The position numbers and the translations under genes were made by a program. The notes beneath the pieces are model-generated. The model did not search any database. It was given only the letters and a program-made list of their open reading frames with translations, and was not told the origin of the DNA. Below are positions 46,661 through 57,564 of a stretch of 64,000 nucleotides of DNA, piece by piece. Within the stretch, counting starts at the first letter, position 1. Every line of letters begins with the position of its first letter. The stretch is from assembly GCA_025526935.1 (NCBI GenBank), contig JAHLKD010000004.1:682001-746000 (forward strand). The letters run 5' to 3'. This DNA is from Cladochytrium replicatum (lineage: Eukaryota > Chytridiomycota > Chytridiomycetes > Cladochytriales > Cladochytriaceae).

Positions 46661-46989
46661 CGCCGTCGGACGCTAAACATCCCCGGATTCTCGCCTTCAT
46701 GCGTTGAGCAAACGTACTTGCACATGGCCGGCACCCGTACGTGATAAATACCACGGCCAGGAAATGGACCGAAAAAGAAACTACCATGCGTCGACGTGGA
46801 CGAAAAGACGATTGCGGATTCGCAGCTTTGTTTGTGGTACCTGCGTGACCACGGGATAGTGCAGTATGATATTGATGCACATTTGAATGCTGAAGAAAGA
46901 GCTGTTGTGCACAATTGGAATTGCAGATGTGTAGGTTACTCAAGTGTTAGCAGTAGCGAGTGGTTTGGGTTTTCGGCGTACGAAAGATG
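46661..46989 (+). pseudogene. Broken partial duplicate of the FAX-like gene
   Basis: This copy corresponds to about 45270-45632 of the neighbour. It retains CTAAACATCCCCGGATTCTC and the block DSQLCLWYLRDHGIVQYDID, nearly identical to the parent. It has early stops (TGATAA just after GGCACCCGTACG) and lacks 27 bases of the parent after GAAGAAAGAGCTGTTG. Intron sequence after the block (GTAGGTTACT region) is also present. The copy is therefore a DNA-level duplication, not a processed copy. It stops before the C-terminal domain. Confidence 0.85.
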
Positions 46990-47204
46990 TAACTTTGTCG
47001 TGGAATGAGGTGTTGAACTTCATGATATGCCTCGCTGACCTCCAAACTGCATTTCATCTAAATGAGCCAAAAAAGGAACGCTCCCCAAGATGGTCACAGA
47101 ACCAGCTTCTAATTTGATGATTAGACATAGAAACCGACATGATCCAATTTTCATTCTTTTTCATGATCTGATCCTTTCCATTTTTGGCATCGTGGCTTGT
47201 CCAG

Positions 47205-50200
47205 ATGTCCTCCTCCAGAGCGCGTTTGTTTGCAAGGGAAATCGGCACGTCCTCGTCGTTTCGGGCAACTGCCGTAAAGAAAGGCACCGACATGGATGTT
47301 ACGAGCGCCAGTGGAGTCGATCAACCTATATATCTTGCAAGCAGCACAGCGAGCGATGCTTTTTCGAAACCGCAACTACCTCCCCCTTCTTCACCATCGA
47401 ACACCGAATCCACAACCGCAACAGCTCAAATATCACCTGTAAAATCAAAGCATAGACAGCTAGCAGAATTTTTTGCAAAGAAGGGGGATGAGCCACTCAC
47501 TGTCTCCGAGGCTGCGTCGCTTCTTCAGCTTATTCGGGATAGCACACAAGGTCAGAGTCACTTAAGATGCATTGATTAGCAGATTTTAATTGATTTTAAA
47601 ATAGTGAATCCAAATGCAGCGCCAAAATCGAGCGATTCGGTGAATAGCGTGCTAGGAATGTCATCAGCACCATTATTCACGCCCATTGACGGGTTCGGAA
47701 AACCTGTATGTCATTAAAAAGCAATCAAAAGCTTTCCTTGCTATAATAGCACATTTACTTTTTTATATAGACTCAATGGGCGCCTCCGTCCACAGGACTC
47801 AATCCTTCCAACCGACCGTTCAGGAGACCAGGCAGTTCCTTGGGCGGTATGGTCGGTGCAACAGCTTATAAAAAACGACAGGCACCACGGATGGGGAGAT
47901 TTGCGGATTCAAAGGTGCAGGCAGATGCCGAGGAGCTGCCGAAAGTTAAACGGCTTCGAACTACTGAGGAAGGATTTGGAGCGAAGAGTCCCATGGCTCA
48001 TTCTCCGGCTGCGCCGTCGACACCTTTACAGACTCCAGGTATTATGTGCAATGTAAGGTCATGGGACTTGTGATTAATGATCCGGCAAAGCCAAGCCAAT
48101 TTCAAGAACACCAGCTGTACCTCAATCCGAAGCGCAGAAAGCAATTTTGGATGTACTGGAAGACATGGCGCCAGTACGTTTGGTTTCTTGGCGACATCGA
48201 TTTTTATATCATTAATTTTTATATCAGCCGACAACGTCGCTGACAATGAGCTCCCCCGCCCCGGCTCAAAATCCGTACTCAAAGTCAATGGCGAGGGATA
48301 CAGCTTCTTTGGTGAATTTCCTTCTCGCTCCATCTCATTGTTTTACTCACCGGTTCAAAAAACAATAGGGCGAAGGATCTGCGACACCGTTGCGGTCACT
48401 CTTCGCGAAAAAGTTAGCAGAGGCACAAGAGGAAACCTCCTCTGCTCTGACGCATTCTTTTGGAGGATCATTGTTTGGGAAGAAAATTGCCGACGTGAAA
48501 GACTCTTCTTTTGGATCACCAGCTGCCCCGGTCTTTGGAAACAAACAGACGGGTACTTCACAGGAAGAATCTGGGACTCAAGCGAGAAAGCGAAAAGAGC
48601 GAACAGAGGACGAGCCCAAGAGTGCACCGAAATGGGGAGATGGGTTTTCATCGAGGTACTTCAGGATTGTTTGTGTACCTTTTCTTTGACTGAATGGTTG
48701 CTTCAAGAATTGCTGAAGCCTTTGGTAAAAAGAAACCCTCAGAAAACTCGCACACAGGGTTGAATGCCAAATCGGACTCGTCAACCTCAATGGATGTCAA
48801 AGATTCGAAAGCTGAGAATATGTACGTCTTTTCCCGTCTAACGCAGATTTGTAAAAACTGATCTCGTTTTAGCCTTGGGAAGGTTGTAGAGAAACCAACC
48901 GCAGTAAAGCCATTAGCCGCACCTGTTTTCCCCAGTTTCGCGGCACCGAAACCAACACCTCTTCCTACTCCTGCTCCATCGTTCTCGTTTACAAACAATG
49001 CTGAACAGAATGGGCCAATAATTGAAACAGATGGAAAAGATACGCCATCATCGGGATTGTTTTCGTTCTTGAAGAAACCACAAAGTGTGTCGCACGAGCC
49101 AAACAAAAGCCAGACCACAGCTGCGGCCGGCACGCCGCGTTTTGAGCCTTCTAATTCTGGCCAAACAAAAATCACACCTTTCCCGTCATCCAAACCTGCC
49201 CAAACAGTTGCAGCAGCCACAACACCTCAGTTTGGGCCATTCAAGGCAGGCCAGGCAAAACCAACTCACTTTGACTTGTCAAGGAAGGTTGACGTTCCAG
49301 CGAGTTCTAAAAACATGGATGTGGACGACCCCAAAACTGAGGTAAAGAGCATGTATTTTTCTTGAAGTGGCGTTGGCTGATCCGATAGTTTGGTTGTCCA
49401 AGGCTTTCGTGTTTGTCCTCCCTGTGGCTACGAAAACTGAGGCTTTCCGAAAGAGCGAGCACTATGCCGACGCAATTGCTGCACTGTCGAAAACTCCGGA
49501 CTCAGGGCTCCCAGTCTTCCGTTTCGAGATGCCGGGAACTTCAAAATTGTCCGCGCAGACAGATCAGTTGAAATCTAACTCGATTGCTTCCGGCTCATCA
49601 AGTGGTTTTATGTCGTCGTGGGCGGCTGACAAAGCAGACATGTGGAAATGCGATGTGTGCATGGTCCGCAACTCGCAAAGCGCAACAAAGTGCATCTCTT
49701 GCGAAGCTGATCGACCTCGCCCCGCCAAATCAACTACTCCGGCGGTGACGACTTCGAGCGGTTTTGCGTCGTTGTGGGCCACCGAGAATGCTGAAAAATG
49801 GAAGTGCGATGCATGCATGGTTCGAAACGTGAAAAGTGCGGCCAAATGCATCTCTTGTGAAGCCGAGCGACCCGCATCCGACAGCTCGAAAGACACGCAT
49901 TCATCAACGGCAACGGCACCTAACCCAAGCATCAGTAGCTCCGCACCACTCTCAACCAACGCATTTGCATCACTGTGGGAAAAGCAGAATGCAGGCAAGT
50001 GGGAATGCAGGGTGTGCATGCTCCGAAACGAGCAGAGTGCAAACAAGTGTTTTTCGTGCGAGAGCGAGCCTCCGGGCATGACGGGTGGTGGACAGTCTAA
50101 TTTCATGTCGAGTGCACCGAAGAAGACGACGAGCATGGCAGCGAATATCATTGCGGAAGCTGCGGCGGCGTTGTCGGGAGGATCGGAGAAGTGGACGTGC

Positions 50201-50269
50201 GGCACGTGCTTGGTGAAGAACAATGCTTATGCAAAAGTGTGCGTTGCGTGTGGTGTCGATAAACCATGA
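47205..50269 (+). CDS. Nucleoporin with four RanBP2-type zinc fingers (Nup153-like)
   Basis: This is a large, mostly disordered protein. The start at 47205 gives MSSSRARLFAREIGTSSSFR. A short helical motif near 47450-47555 (RQLAEFFAKKGDEPLTVSEA) is followed by Pro/Ser-rich segments. Scattered FG-type motifs come next (GSLFGKK, SSFGSP, PVFGNK, LFSFLKK, QFGPF). Four zinc fingers of the W-C-x2-C...N...C-x2-C type follow at about 49640-49715 (MWKCDVCMVRN), 49797-49870 (KWKCDACMVRN), 50000-50070 (KWECRVCMLRN) and 50190-50260 (KWTCGTCLVKN). Such fingers bind Ran or RNA, and in Nup153 they bind Ran-GDP at the nuclear basket. Basic stretches may be nuclear import signals. At least six introns are present, and exon ends in the middle are approximate. 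Confidence 0.75.
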
Positions 50270-50329
50270 ATGGTGATTGAGCATGTCAATAAAAGTGATC
50301 AGGGTGACTCTGGGCACCATTTCCAGACT

Positions 50330-50776
50330 TCACCACCAAACTGAAAGGTCGGTTATTATTACCGCTGGAGGCCCTGCGAGCGATCGGTCCCGCTTGTTGT
50401 GAGTTAAATTCAAATCAGGACTATATACCTGAGGTCGAGATCCAAATGTTCCAACAGCAACCATGGCAAAGTCAACGAACTCCCCGGTAGGCTTCTTATT
50501 ACTTCCCGGTTTAGATGTCGTAAGAGTCGCTCGCCACCCTTCGGAAATACCATCTCCTGAAGGAATGCATTCCAAACTCTCCACACACGAGTCCAGAGGT
50601 GGATCTTGGATTACAGTTTGAAGTGTTGTTATACGTTTTGACTTGGTCCGAAGTTCCAATGATCCGTATAATTCGAAGCAGGAACGTAGTTTACTTCGTC
50701 CAAAGCTCCTCGCTCCCTTTCTTTTCGACCACATGAAAAGCACTGAAAAGAACAATACAAACAACCTCTCCCTCAT
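50330..50776 (-). pseudogene. Flavin-monooxygenase-like fragment
   Basis: An open minus-strand frame of 148 codons reads like the middle of an FAD-dependent monooxygenase: a short strand-turn block (SLELRTKSKRITTLQTVIQD), then WRATLTTSK and FVDFAMVAVGTFGSRPQVY, close to the 'variability then ATG' motif where FMO proteins contact FAD. The dinucleotide-binding GxGxxG start, the NADPH site and the rest are absent on both sides. Its upstream end is a hydrophobic MRERLFVLFFSVLFMW, unlike the family. It is more likely a gene relic than a working gene. Confidence 0.35.
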
Positions 50777-50863
50777 TTTTAATCGATAGATCTACAGAGC
50801 ACCATTGGATCAAATTGAGTTTACCATGTTCGGTTTATTAAGTACAAAATGCGAAGTAGAAAA

Positions 50864-51643
50864 CTACAACCGTGAAGCGGAATTCTCTTCCCAGAGCGTT
50901 TGACCACTGCAAGAGCACACTTTCTTAGTATTCTCAAACAGGCCAGCAGACCTTGCGATGACACCACACATCGAATACTGTGACGCGCTCGATCCAGCGG
51001 CGGCAGCAAGATCTATCACCAGTGATCGTCCGAGCACTTCCCATACCTTCAGTTGGGTAGATTCCGTCACAAACTGAACTCTTCGAAGACCTTTCTCAGA
51101 GTTTGGCTCTGCCGAGAGCGTTCCGACCAATGTGAATAGATCACCAGTAGACGCAGCGCCTTCCGAGATATCACCAAGTTCGTGGACCTTGACCGCAAAC
51201 TCCACCGCCGAACCCGCAAACTCTTCAGGAACGTCCACGTCGACGGTAAGATCAACCAAACAATTCTCATCGTCGATCTGCAGCAAGCGCGCGACGCCGC
51301 GGTTATCATGCTGAGCCCACGCACCGACGGTCTTTGCGCCGAGGAATGACTCAAAGATGCAGACTGCGGCGGGGTGAGAAGCCGGGTCTGCGCCAGAAGC
51401 GCCGCGGAAGATAGCAGATCGGCCTGTCGCGCGAATGGCGGAGAGGATAACGGAGGGAGAGAGACTCGATTCGATCAGGACGGTTTGGTTGGTGAGATCC
51501 GGCTGAATTGTTTTGAGGGAACGGGAGTCGGAGACGACGGACTGAACAGCAGCGGTGACATCTGCAGCGCACGACTCGCAGTGCATGGGCACGGCATACT
51601 CTGCGCGGAATAGCTTCGGGACGGGAGAGTCAACGGCCGGCAT
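50864..51643 (-). CDS. CCS (CCS1): Copper chaperone for superoxide dismutase
   Basis: CCS delivers copper to Cu/Zn superoxide dismutase in the cytosol. This single exon of 259 residues starts at 51643 (MPAVDSPVPKLFRAEYAV). Domain 1 is a heavy-metal-associated fold with the MHCESCAADV metal site. Domain 2 is SOD-like, with VGAWAQHDNRGVARLLQIDD, ELGDISEGAASTGDLFTL and WEVLGRSLVIDLAAAAG; it lacks the full set of copper ligands of real SOD, as usual. Domain 3 ends with the CSC motif (KKVCSCSGQTLWEEN), which transfers copper. An in-frame methionine further upstream (51754) exists, but the shorter start fits the family. Confidence 0.9.
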   Translation of the reverse strand: MPAVDSPVPKLFRAEYAVPMHCESCAADVTAAVQSVVSDSRSLKTIQPDLTNQTVLIESSLSPSVILSAIRATGRSAIFRGASGADPASHPAAVCIFESFLGAKTVGAWAQHDNRGVARLLQIDDENCLVDLTVDVDVPEEFAGSAVEFAVKVHELGDISEGAASTGDLFTLVGTLSAEPNSEKGLRRVQFVTESTQLKVWEVLGRSLVIDLAAAAGSSASQYSMCGVIARSAGLFENTKKVCSCSGQTLWEENSASRL

Positions 51644-52096
51644 GTTTGCACGAGGATTTGAAATAGTTGGATTTGTGAGAGCGATGTTAAAGCCACACGG
51701 AGCTAGCAATGCGCCATCACTAAGCCACGTATCACTCTGATCACTCCTCCACATCCATTCAGTCTGAACATATTTTTGTTTCTATCAACGGTGGCCTTAA
51801 GCGATTTGAATTTGTCGGCGGTTCGTGGATATACAAGCGTGACTCTCTCTAATCCGAATTGTCCAAATTGAATATCTCAGTCCCACCTTCTCATTGAGCG
51901 CCAAGTTTCATGTTTGGCGATCCGAGTGATCATCAAACAATGCAAAACTTCAACAATGCGAGTCGAGCTCGGATCAATCTGATTATAGAAGACTTTCAAC
52001 ACCAAACTGGAACATACTCTTAATTTCAAAACATGTACTCAAGTTATTACAAAACACAAATTCTTGACCCGTAGGTTTTACCGCCAAACAACACCT
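51644..52096. other. Promoter side of CCS, no gene seen
   Basis: These 453 bases lie between the CCS start and the 3' end of the next minus-strand gene. They are AT-rich without a recognised site. No copper-responsive element could be identified with confidence. Confidence 0.4.
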
Positions 52097-53353
52097 TCAC
52101 TCCTCCCGCTTACCATACACGGGCTTCACTTTCATAGCCGGAGCCGGTCCCAGCTCCTCGATTCTGTACCCCTTCCCATACATATGCGACGGGAACGGCG
52201 ACCACAGTGTCCTGTACATTCCATTCTTATCTTTCCCCGGCGACGTGCGCCTCGGGTTCATCATCCGCGGAAGCAGGAACCAGCGCGTAAACCATCCCGA
52301 GAAACTCAGCGATCCGTGAACGAGTGTGCTGATGATGGGGTTGGGGTCGGGGTACCCGAACGCGCGGCGCATCTTGGGTTCCAGGACGGCCATGACGATC
52401 TGGTAGAAGAGGGGGTGGAGGAAGGACGGGTACGGCTTGAGGAGAAGTTCGACGGTGTATTCGGCGACGCGGCGGTTTGTTTCTGCGTACTTCAGGTCCG
52501 TTTCCTCGAATTTCTGGCAAGTTTTTCAATTAGGGCAAGGGGAAGAGACAAGACTATCGATCTTACCTCAACCCATTTCTCCATCTCCTCGACGGTTTCG
52601 GGAATGTCTTTGATCCCCTGCTCGATCCCATGATTCCTCCAGTACTGAAAGTTGCACTTCAAAGCCCAAAGTCGTCAGTGCACCGCAACACACCTCCAAC
52701 CTCGCATTTTCACCTCATATTCCGCCGGCTCCATCGACCGGAACCCATAAGCCGCGATCCACCGCTTCGGTTCCAATATGAACAGTGCCAGCGTGTACAG
52801 CATATCCTCATTCCTGATCCTGTACCGCGCATGAATTTCATTGATCCGCTCGATTGCAAGATTCGCGCGCTCCGGATCCCGCACGTTCTCCCTCGCCTCC
52901 CCAAGCAACAGCGCCGTATCCTCCGCGCGCTTCTCTGCGTTGCGTCGGAACTCGCCCGTCTTGTGCAGGAGCGACGAGATCGTTGGGATCGCGTAAGTCT
53001 TGAACAGCGCGAGCTACGTTTAAAGGAGCGGGGTATTTTTTGTGAGCTTTGATTTGACAAGATGAGTGGAGGGGGCACTCAAAAACCTCGACGGAGATGA
53101 TGTAGAGAGAAGTGAAATCGTACGCGGAGAGCCGGACCAGTTCTTCAACATCGGGGCTCATGAGCGGGTCACCATTCTTGTGCTCTAGGGGCTTCCCGCC
53201 CCGCACCGCGTTCGCACGGCGGATCCGGTCCGCTAAGACGCGGATCTTGTTCACGTTCCGGTAGCGCAGGAGACGCACGATGATCAGGTATAGGACGCCC
53301 ACGACCAACGCGGAGTGGCGGTAGGAGAGCGAGACAGGAAGCTTTGGTGGCAT
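52097..53353 (-). CDS. ER-bound oxygenase mpaB-like (DUF2236) protein
   Basis: This resembles fungal mpaB, a heme-dependent ER oxygenase of mycophenolic-acid synthesis, and bacterial latex-clearing proteins (DUF2236). The start at 53353 (MPPKLPVSLSYRHSALVVGV) gives an N-terminal membrane helix (VVGVLYLIIVRLL). Blocks follow: DVEELVRLSAYDFTSLYIIS, FKTYAIPTISSLLHKTGEF, the family signature NEIHARYRIRNEDMLYTLAL with its His and Asp, AAYGFRSMEPAEYE, the middle PETVEEMEKWVEKFEETDLK, and a late MRRAFGYPDPNPIISTL. Introns lie at about 53015-53086, 52640-52720 and 52515-52565. The end at 52097 has KVKPVYGKREE. The substrate is unknown; many fungi carry mpaB-like genes outside biosynthetic clusters. 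Confidence 0.75.
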
Positions 53354-54092
53354 GCTTTCCAAGGTAAAGAAAGCGGATTGTGGAAAACGGCGGGCTGTAT
53401 CACAAGGATTTATGTTCAGGAGACCCCCGCGATCATATGAATGTAAAACTAATTTTTTTAGTGTTTTTGATCAACAAAAGGCCCGTTATTCACCCGGTAC
53501 CTTAAAAAATAAAAACAGCTGAATGCTGGGTAAGTCGTATTGGATATTTTACCACGAAAAGTCAAGAGCAAAAAACAGAAACAATAAAACAAGAAGTGAT
53601 TGTGACACAATAAAGAAACGAAAACAATCGTGGCGAAACAAAGGAATAACTCTGGTCGAAACAAAGTGAAACGAGGTGGAAAAACAAGACAAGCCAGCGA
53701 GGTGTGTTGGTTCAGAAAACCAAGTTTCCGTGAGACAAGGAACACAAAACAACACACAGCCCAGCGTCTTCGATAAATACCACACGAAAAAGCAAAAAGT
53801 CGGCAAAAAGATGGAATTGGGGTGATAAAAGTACAAGGGCGGCTTCCTTGTCTAACCTTGGTTTAAAAATGGCCTACGCCCGCCGGCATAACAAAAAACA
53901 TGAAGAAAATACACATGAAAAAAAGTCCTGCTTGAAGCAAGAAAACAACTCAAGCATCTAACCCAGTGGGATCGGAGAGAGATGGTGGGGGCAAAAATGA
54001 AATCAGATGAGGAATAAAAATCAAAAACGGGTAAAACACAATGAATAAAATTAGGTGTGTCGCAATAGAAAGTAGCACAGACGACCTTTTCT
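53354..54092. other. A-rich intergenic region
   Basis: This 739-base stretch lies between the mpaB-like start and the aquaglyceroporin stop. The plus strand is strongly purine-rich (GAAACAAAG-type runs), which explains the open minus-strand frames full of Phe and Leu. No gene was recognised. It contains the mpaB-like promoter and the aquaglyceroporin 3' flank. Confidence 0.45.
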
Positions 54093-56554
54093 TCAATCCA
54101 CCCATTCTGTTTCCTCGTCGTCCTGAATAAGAAAGCAATTAGCAAATCATCCAAACCCACAAAAACTTACTCCAGTCTTACCTTCTTTATAACCAAGAAG
54201 AACAGCCCACCGCCCAAGATCGCCCCCACCATCGGCCCTGCAAGGTACACCCAAAACCCATTATTCGGCCCCGGCAACGCCACGCTCCCCCACCCCGCCG
54301 CCGTCGCCACCAGCCGCGGCCCGAAATCCCGCGCAGGGTTGATGCACGCCTGCGTCGTCGGTCCCAGCACCGCAATCAGAACAGAAACAGTGAACCCGAT
54401 AAAGAACGGCTCAGAACCGCGCGGCACGGCGGTGTTATTGTGGTCGTTGATGCAAAAGACGACAAAGACGAGAATTGCTGCGCCGAGTGCTTCGGCGAGG
54501 AAGGCAAGGAGCGGGGATACGAGCTGCGCGACACGTGCTAGGTCGTCGTCGGTGAATTTGCCGTCAACGCCTTGCACTTGTGGATTTGGGAAATAGCTGT
54601 TGGAATAAGAAAATAATCAGGAAAATTGCACCGCAGAATGGACCTGTTTCAGTATAATTACCAGTTGAATATCATGGCACTTCGCATGCTCTGTGGTGTA
54701 CCCCGTGTGATCGCCATCCGGCTCTCAAAGCTCTCCAAGAACTGGTAGTTGAGCTCGTAGTTCAGTGTCGCAGCCAGCATCGCACCAATCAACTGCGAGA
54801 TCGAATATGTCACAAACTGCACCCAAGTAAACGATGTGTGGTTCTTAAAAAGAGCCATCTAAAGTGGTCGAATAGAAAATTAGTCGAAAGTTAATGAATG
54901 ATGAAATGTCGACGTACTGCAAATGAAATGGCGGGGTTCAGGTGTGCGCCAGATATCGATGCAGTCGAATAGATCGCCAATGCAGTCCCAAAACCCCACG
55001 CAGCTCCGAGCTACAAACACATCAAAACATCAGCCACCAGACACCACAACATGTTTCCCGCCAGTATTCACTCACCTCCCACAATCCAAACAGGGCATCG
55101 CTCAACACCAAGCTCGCAATCGTCCCCGTCCCAAACAACACCAGCAGAAAAGTCCCACACATCTCCGCAAGCAGCGGCCTCAGCCGATGTCTCCAAGACG
55201 TCGGCGCATGTCCAATCCGTATGGTCGACAGCCGCGTCGTGCTATACCCCTTCCTCAGTTCATTCCTCTTATACTGCGGCCCAAGCCGCACCGTCGAATG
55301 CGAAAGCTGCCGGCTCATATTTACATCCTGCAGATGCGCCTGCTGCAACTGCGTCCGCGTCGGCATGGGATCAATCGTTCCGTGCCGTGGTGCCGAGCTA
55401 CCTACGTCAAGACGTCCTTGGCTATCCCCAATCGTCGAAGCGATTTCAGATTCTTGGTACCTGAGAAGTGGCTCGACGGCTGTTGAGCGCCGGATGTCTG
55501 CAGATGTGATGTTGCGGCTCACGTTGTTGGTACTTCGACCGTTTGGTGCGTCCTGGAACACAATCGACCTGAGCGGCCGTTCGGAACCTGACGGACCCTC
55601 TCCCAAGTGCGTCGGCAAGATCGCCCCGCGGTTCCCGGCGCTGGGCATCCTTCTGAGCGCTGTTGCGTCGGGTTCAGATGAGACCGTTCGCCCGCCAATG
55701 GCGTTTGAAAGCGATGTGAGGGAGCTTGCAGTCTCACGGAGTATACCATTGGCGAAACCACGAAAACCTCGGTTCGGTATGCTTCGGGAGCTTTGGCTCG
55801 CTGGTGCGTTTGGGAGGCTGTTAATGGTGATGCTGTGACGTTGTGGGAGCGAACTTTGTTGTGGCAAGAGCTGAGCGTGTGAATTTGGAGGGTGTGAATT
55901 CGATACACCCAGTCTTCGAGAGCTTGGAATGTCGTCTTCGGATGGAATTCGGTTTGGGATTGCTGTGCTTTCGGCCAAAAAGCTGACTGTTGAGGGTTGA
56001 GATGACCCCGACGACGATGTCACTTGTCCCGTTGGGTGTGAGAGCGGTTGTGATCTTGGCGGGAATACACCGGATTGAGGAGCACTGCGATGATCGGATG
56101 AATTGCTGGACATTCGAGACATAGCTCCATCGAAAGACCGCTGTTGTGTGGAGGGGATTGGGTAAGTGAATGCAGGCGGAGACGGAAAATCAGACGCCAG
56201 TATGGGTTGGTCCCGACCGACAGTTGGAGATGTTGAAGACAACGCTGCTGGTGGTCGAGCTGGTGGGGATTGGAATGCGGAGAGCGGTGGAGCGGAAGGA
56301 GCGGCTGAAGTATTCGAGGATCCTGTCCGAAAAACTTCATTGTAATCTGGGGGAGGAATATCCTGGTGAAGCGGCGATGATTGCTGTCCATTTGAAGGAG
56401 TAGTTGGGGAAAGTGGGCGGGATGCGGCTGTGGTATGGGATGGAGGGACAGACGGTGGTGTGCTTGGTCGAGACGATATTACCGGATTCATTGCACCACG
56501 GATGGCAGCTTCTGCTGCAGCTGCAGCAGCACTTGCTGTTGCAGACGTACTCAT
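54093..56554 (-). CDS. Aquaglyceroporin with long disordered N-terminus
   Basis: This is a major intrinsic protein that passes glycerol and water across membranes. The start at 56554 (MSTSATASAAAAAAEAAIRG) opens a Ser/Pro/Thr-rich region of about 470 residues before the first helix (LLAEMCGTFLLVLFGTGTIA). The first pore box, SGAHLNPAISFA, lies in an exon at about 54919-55010. The second is NPARDFGPR near 54320-54345, whose Asp marks glycerol-conducting members. Helices continue with HTSFTWVQFVTYSISQLIGA, SVLIAVLGPTTQACINPA and MVGAILGGGLFFLVIKK. A last exon joined by an intron (54124-54181) adds DDEETEWVD, with the stop at 54093. Residues 68-71 (PPDY, within IPPPDYNEVFRT) form a PPxY motif. 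Long regulatory tails are also known in yeast Fps1. Confidence 0.9.
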
Positions 56555-57564
56555 ATTGGGGGGGACCCAAGTGTTGTGAAGAACGTCGAGCTAGCACCTC
56601 TTCCGCGCCGTTCGAAAAGAAAAGTCAATGTAGTGTGAAGCGACACCAATCGAAGAGCAAGAGCCGTCGAGCTTGAGTTCGTCCGGCACAGTGGGCAGCA
56701 AATAAGGTTAACCGGGGGGTGTTCAAACCCGAGCAAGGGCGCAAACACCGGGTGTAGCCGAGATACAGATACAGATAGCGCAGGTCGATTCCGCACACCA
56801 AGAGCACAGCAGTCCAGTCGCAAGAAAATAATTGGCCGTTCGCACCGTCGGTCTTTCGGTGCTTTCGGTGAGTTTTCCGTTTGGAAGCGGCGAAGATTTG
56901 GGTGGCGGTGCACAAAGTTTGAATTATATTTTTGTTAATTTTGTATTCAATTTTGAATTGGTTGGAAGCCGAGCGGTGCGGGAGGGGGTGAGCGGACACG
57001 GCTGCAGATCATATCACGGGCGGGAGAGTCGCGCCAGAGCGGCGGTGCTAAACTCGTCATCGTGTATCGGCAAACTCTAATGGGCGATCAGGGAGCATCA
57101 CCTAGGGACATATAAGGCGCTATATTATTGCTGTTGCCGTGATGTGTCGGCACAACGCTGGATCCTTCGTACTTAAATTATGAAATGGCTGATTGTCATC
57201 GAGAACGGGACGATTTGGATTGGCTGATTGTTGTTGAAGGAAAATCGAAGTTGGAAAGCAGAATGAATAGTAATCCGATCGACTATGGAGTGTTGGTATT
57301 AATAATGGGAAGTAATGAGTCCAACGGCTACAACCGGCGAGACTCGAATATGGACAGAACGGGTTCCCAAGGTTGAGTGAGCCCTTACATTCGCAATGTC
57401 AGGCAAACCTTAACGCGATGACGAATTTGCAATAGAAGGGAGACATCCACATTTTTGACTGCCCTGTCATTGCGGCAAGAAACGTTGAATGTAAGGATCG
57501 ACTCTCAAGTCCAGCAGATCCATAGTAGCACAGCCAATCCAACCGCACTTCACGACTGTATTCT
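56555..57564. other. Upstream region of the aquaglyceroporin gene
   Basis: This 1-kb stretch lies between the aquaglyceroporin start and the 3' end of the RING-CH gene, both on the minus strand. A short CAGATA-type repeat (ATACAGATACAGATA) lies at about 56760-56775. No gene was recognised, and stress-response elements could not be assigned. Confidence 0.4.

Noticed and set aside
49564-50223. A 219-codon minus-strand frame with repeated Cys/His-rich words
   Set aside because: The repeats mirror the zinc fingers of the nucleoporin on the plus strand.
52064-52633. A 189-codon plus-strand frame
   Set aside because: It lies antisense to the mpaB-like exons and has no family features.
53458-54160. 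Phe/Leu-rich minus-strand frames that look like membrane proteins
   Set aside because: They arise from a purine-rich plus strand and show no codon or motif pattern of a gene.
54942-55838. A 298-codon plus-strand frame
   Set aside because: It is the antisense of the aquaglyceroporin's low-complexity N-terminus.
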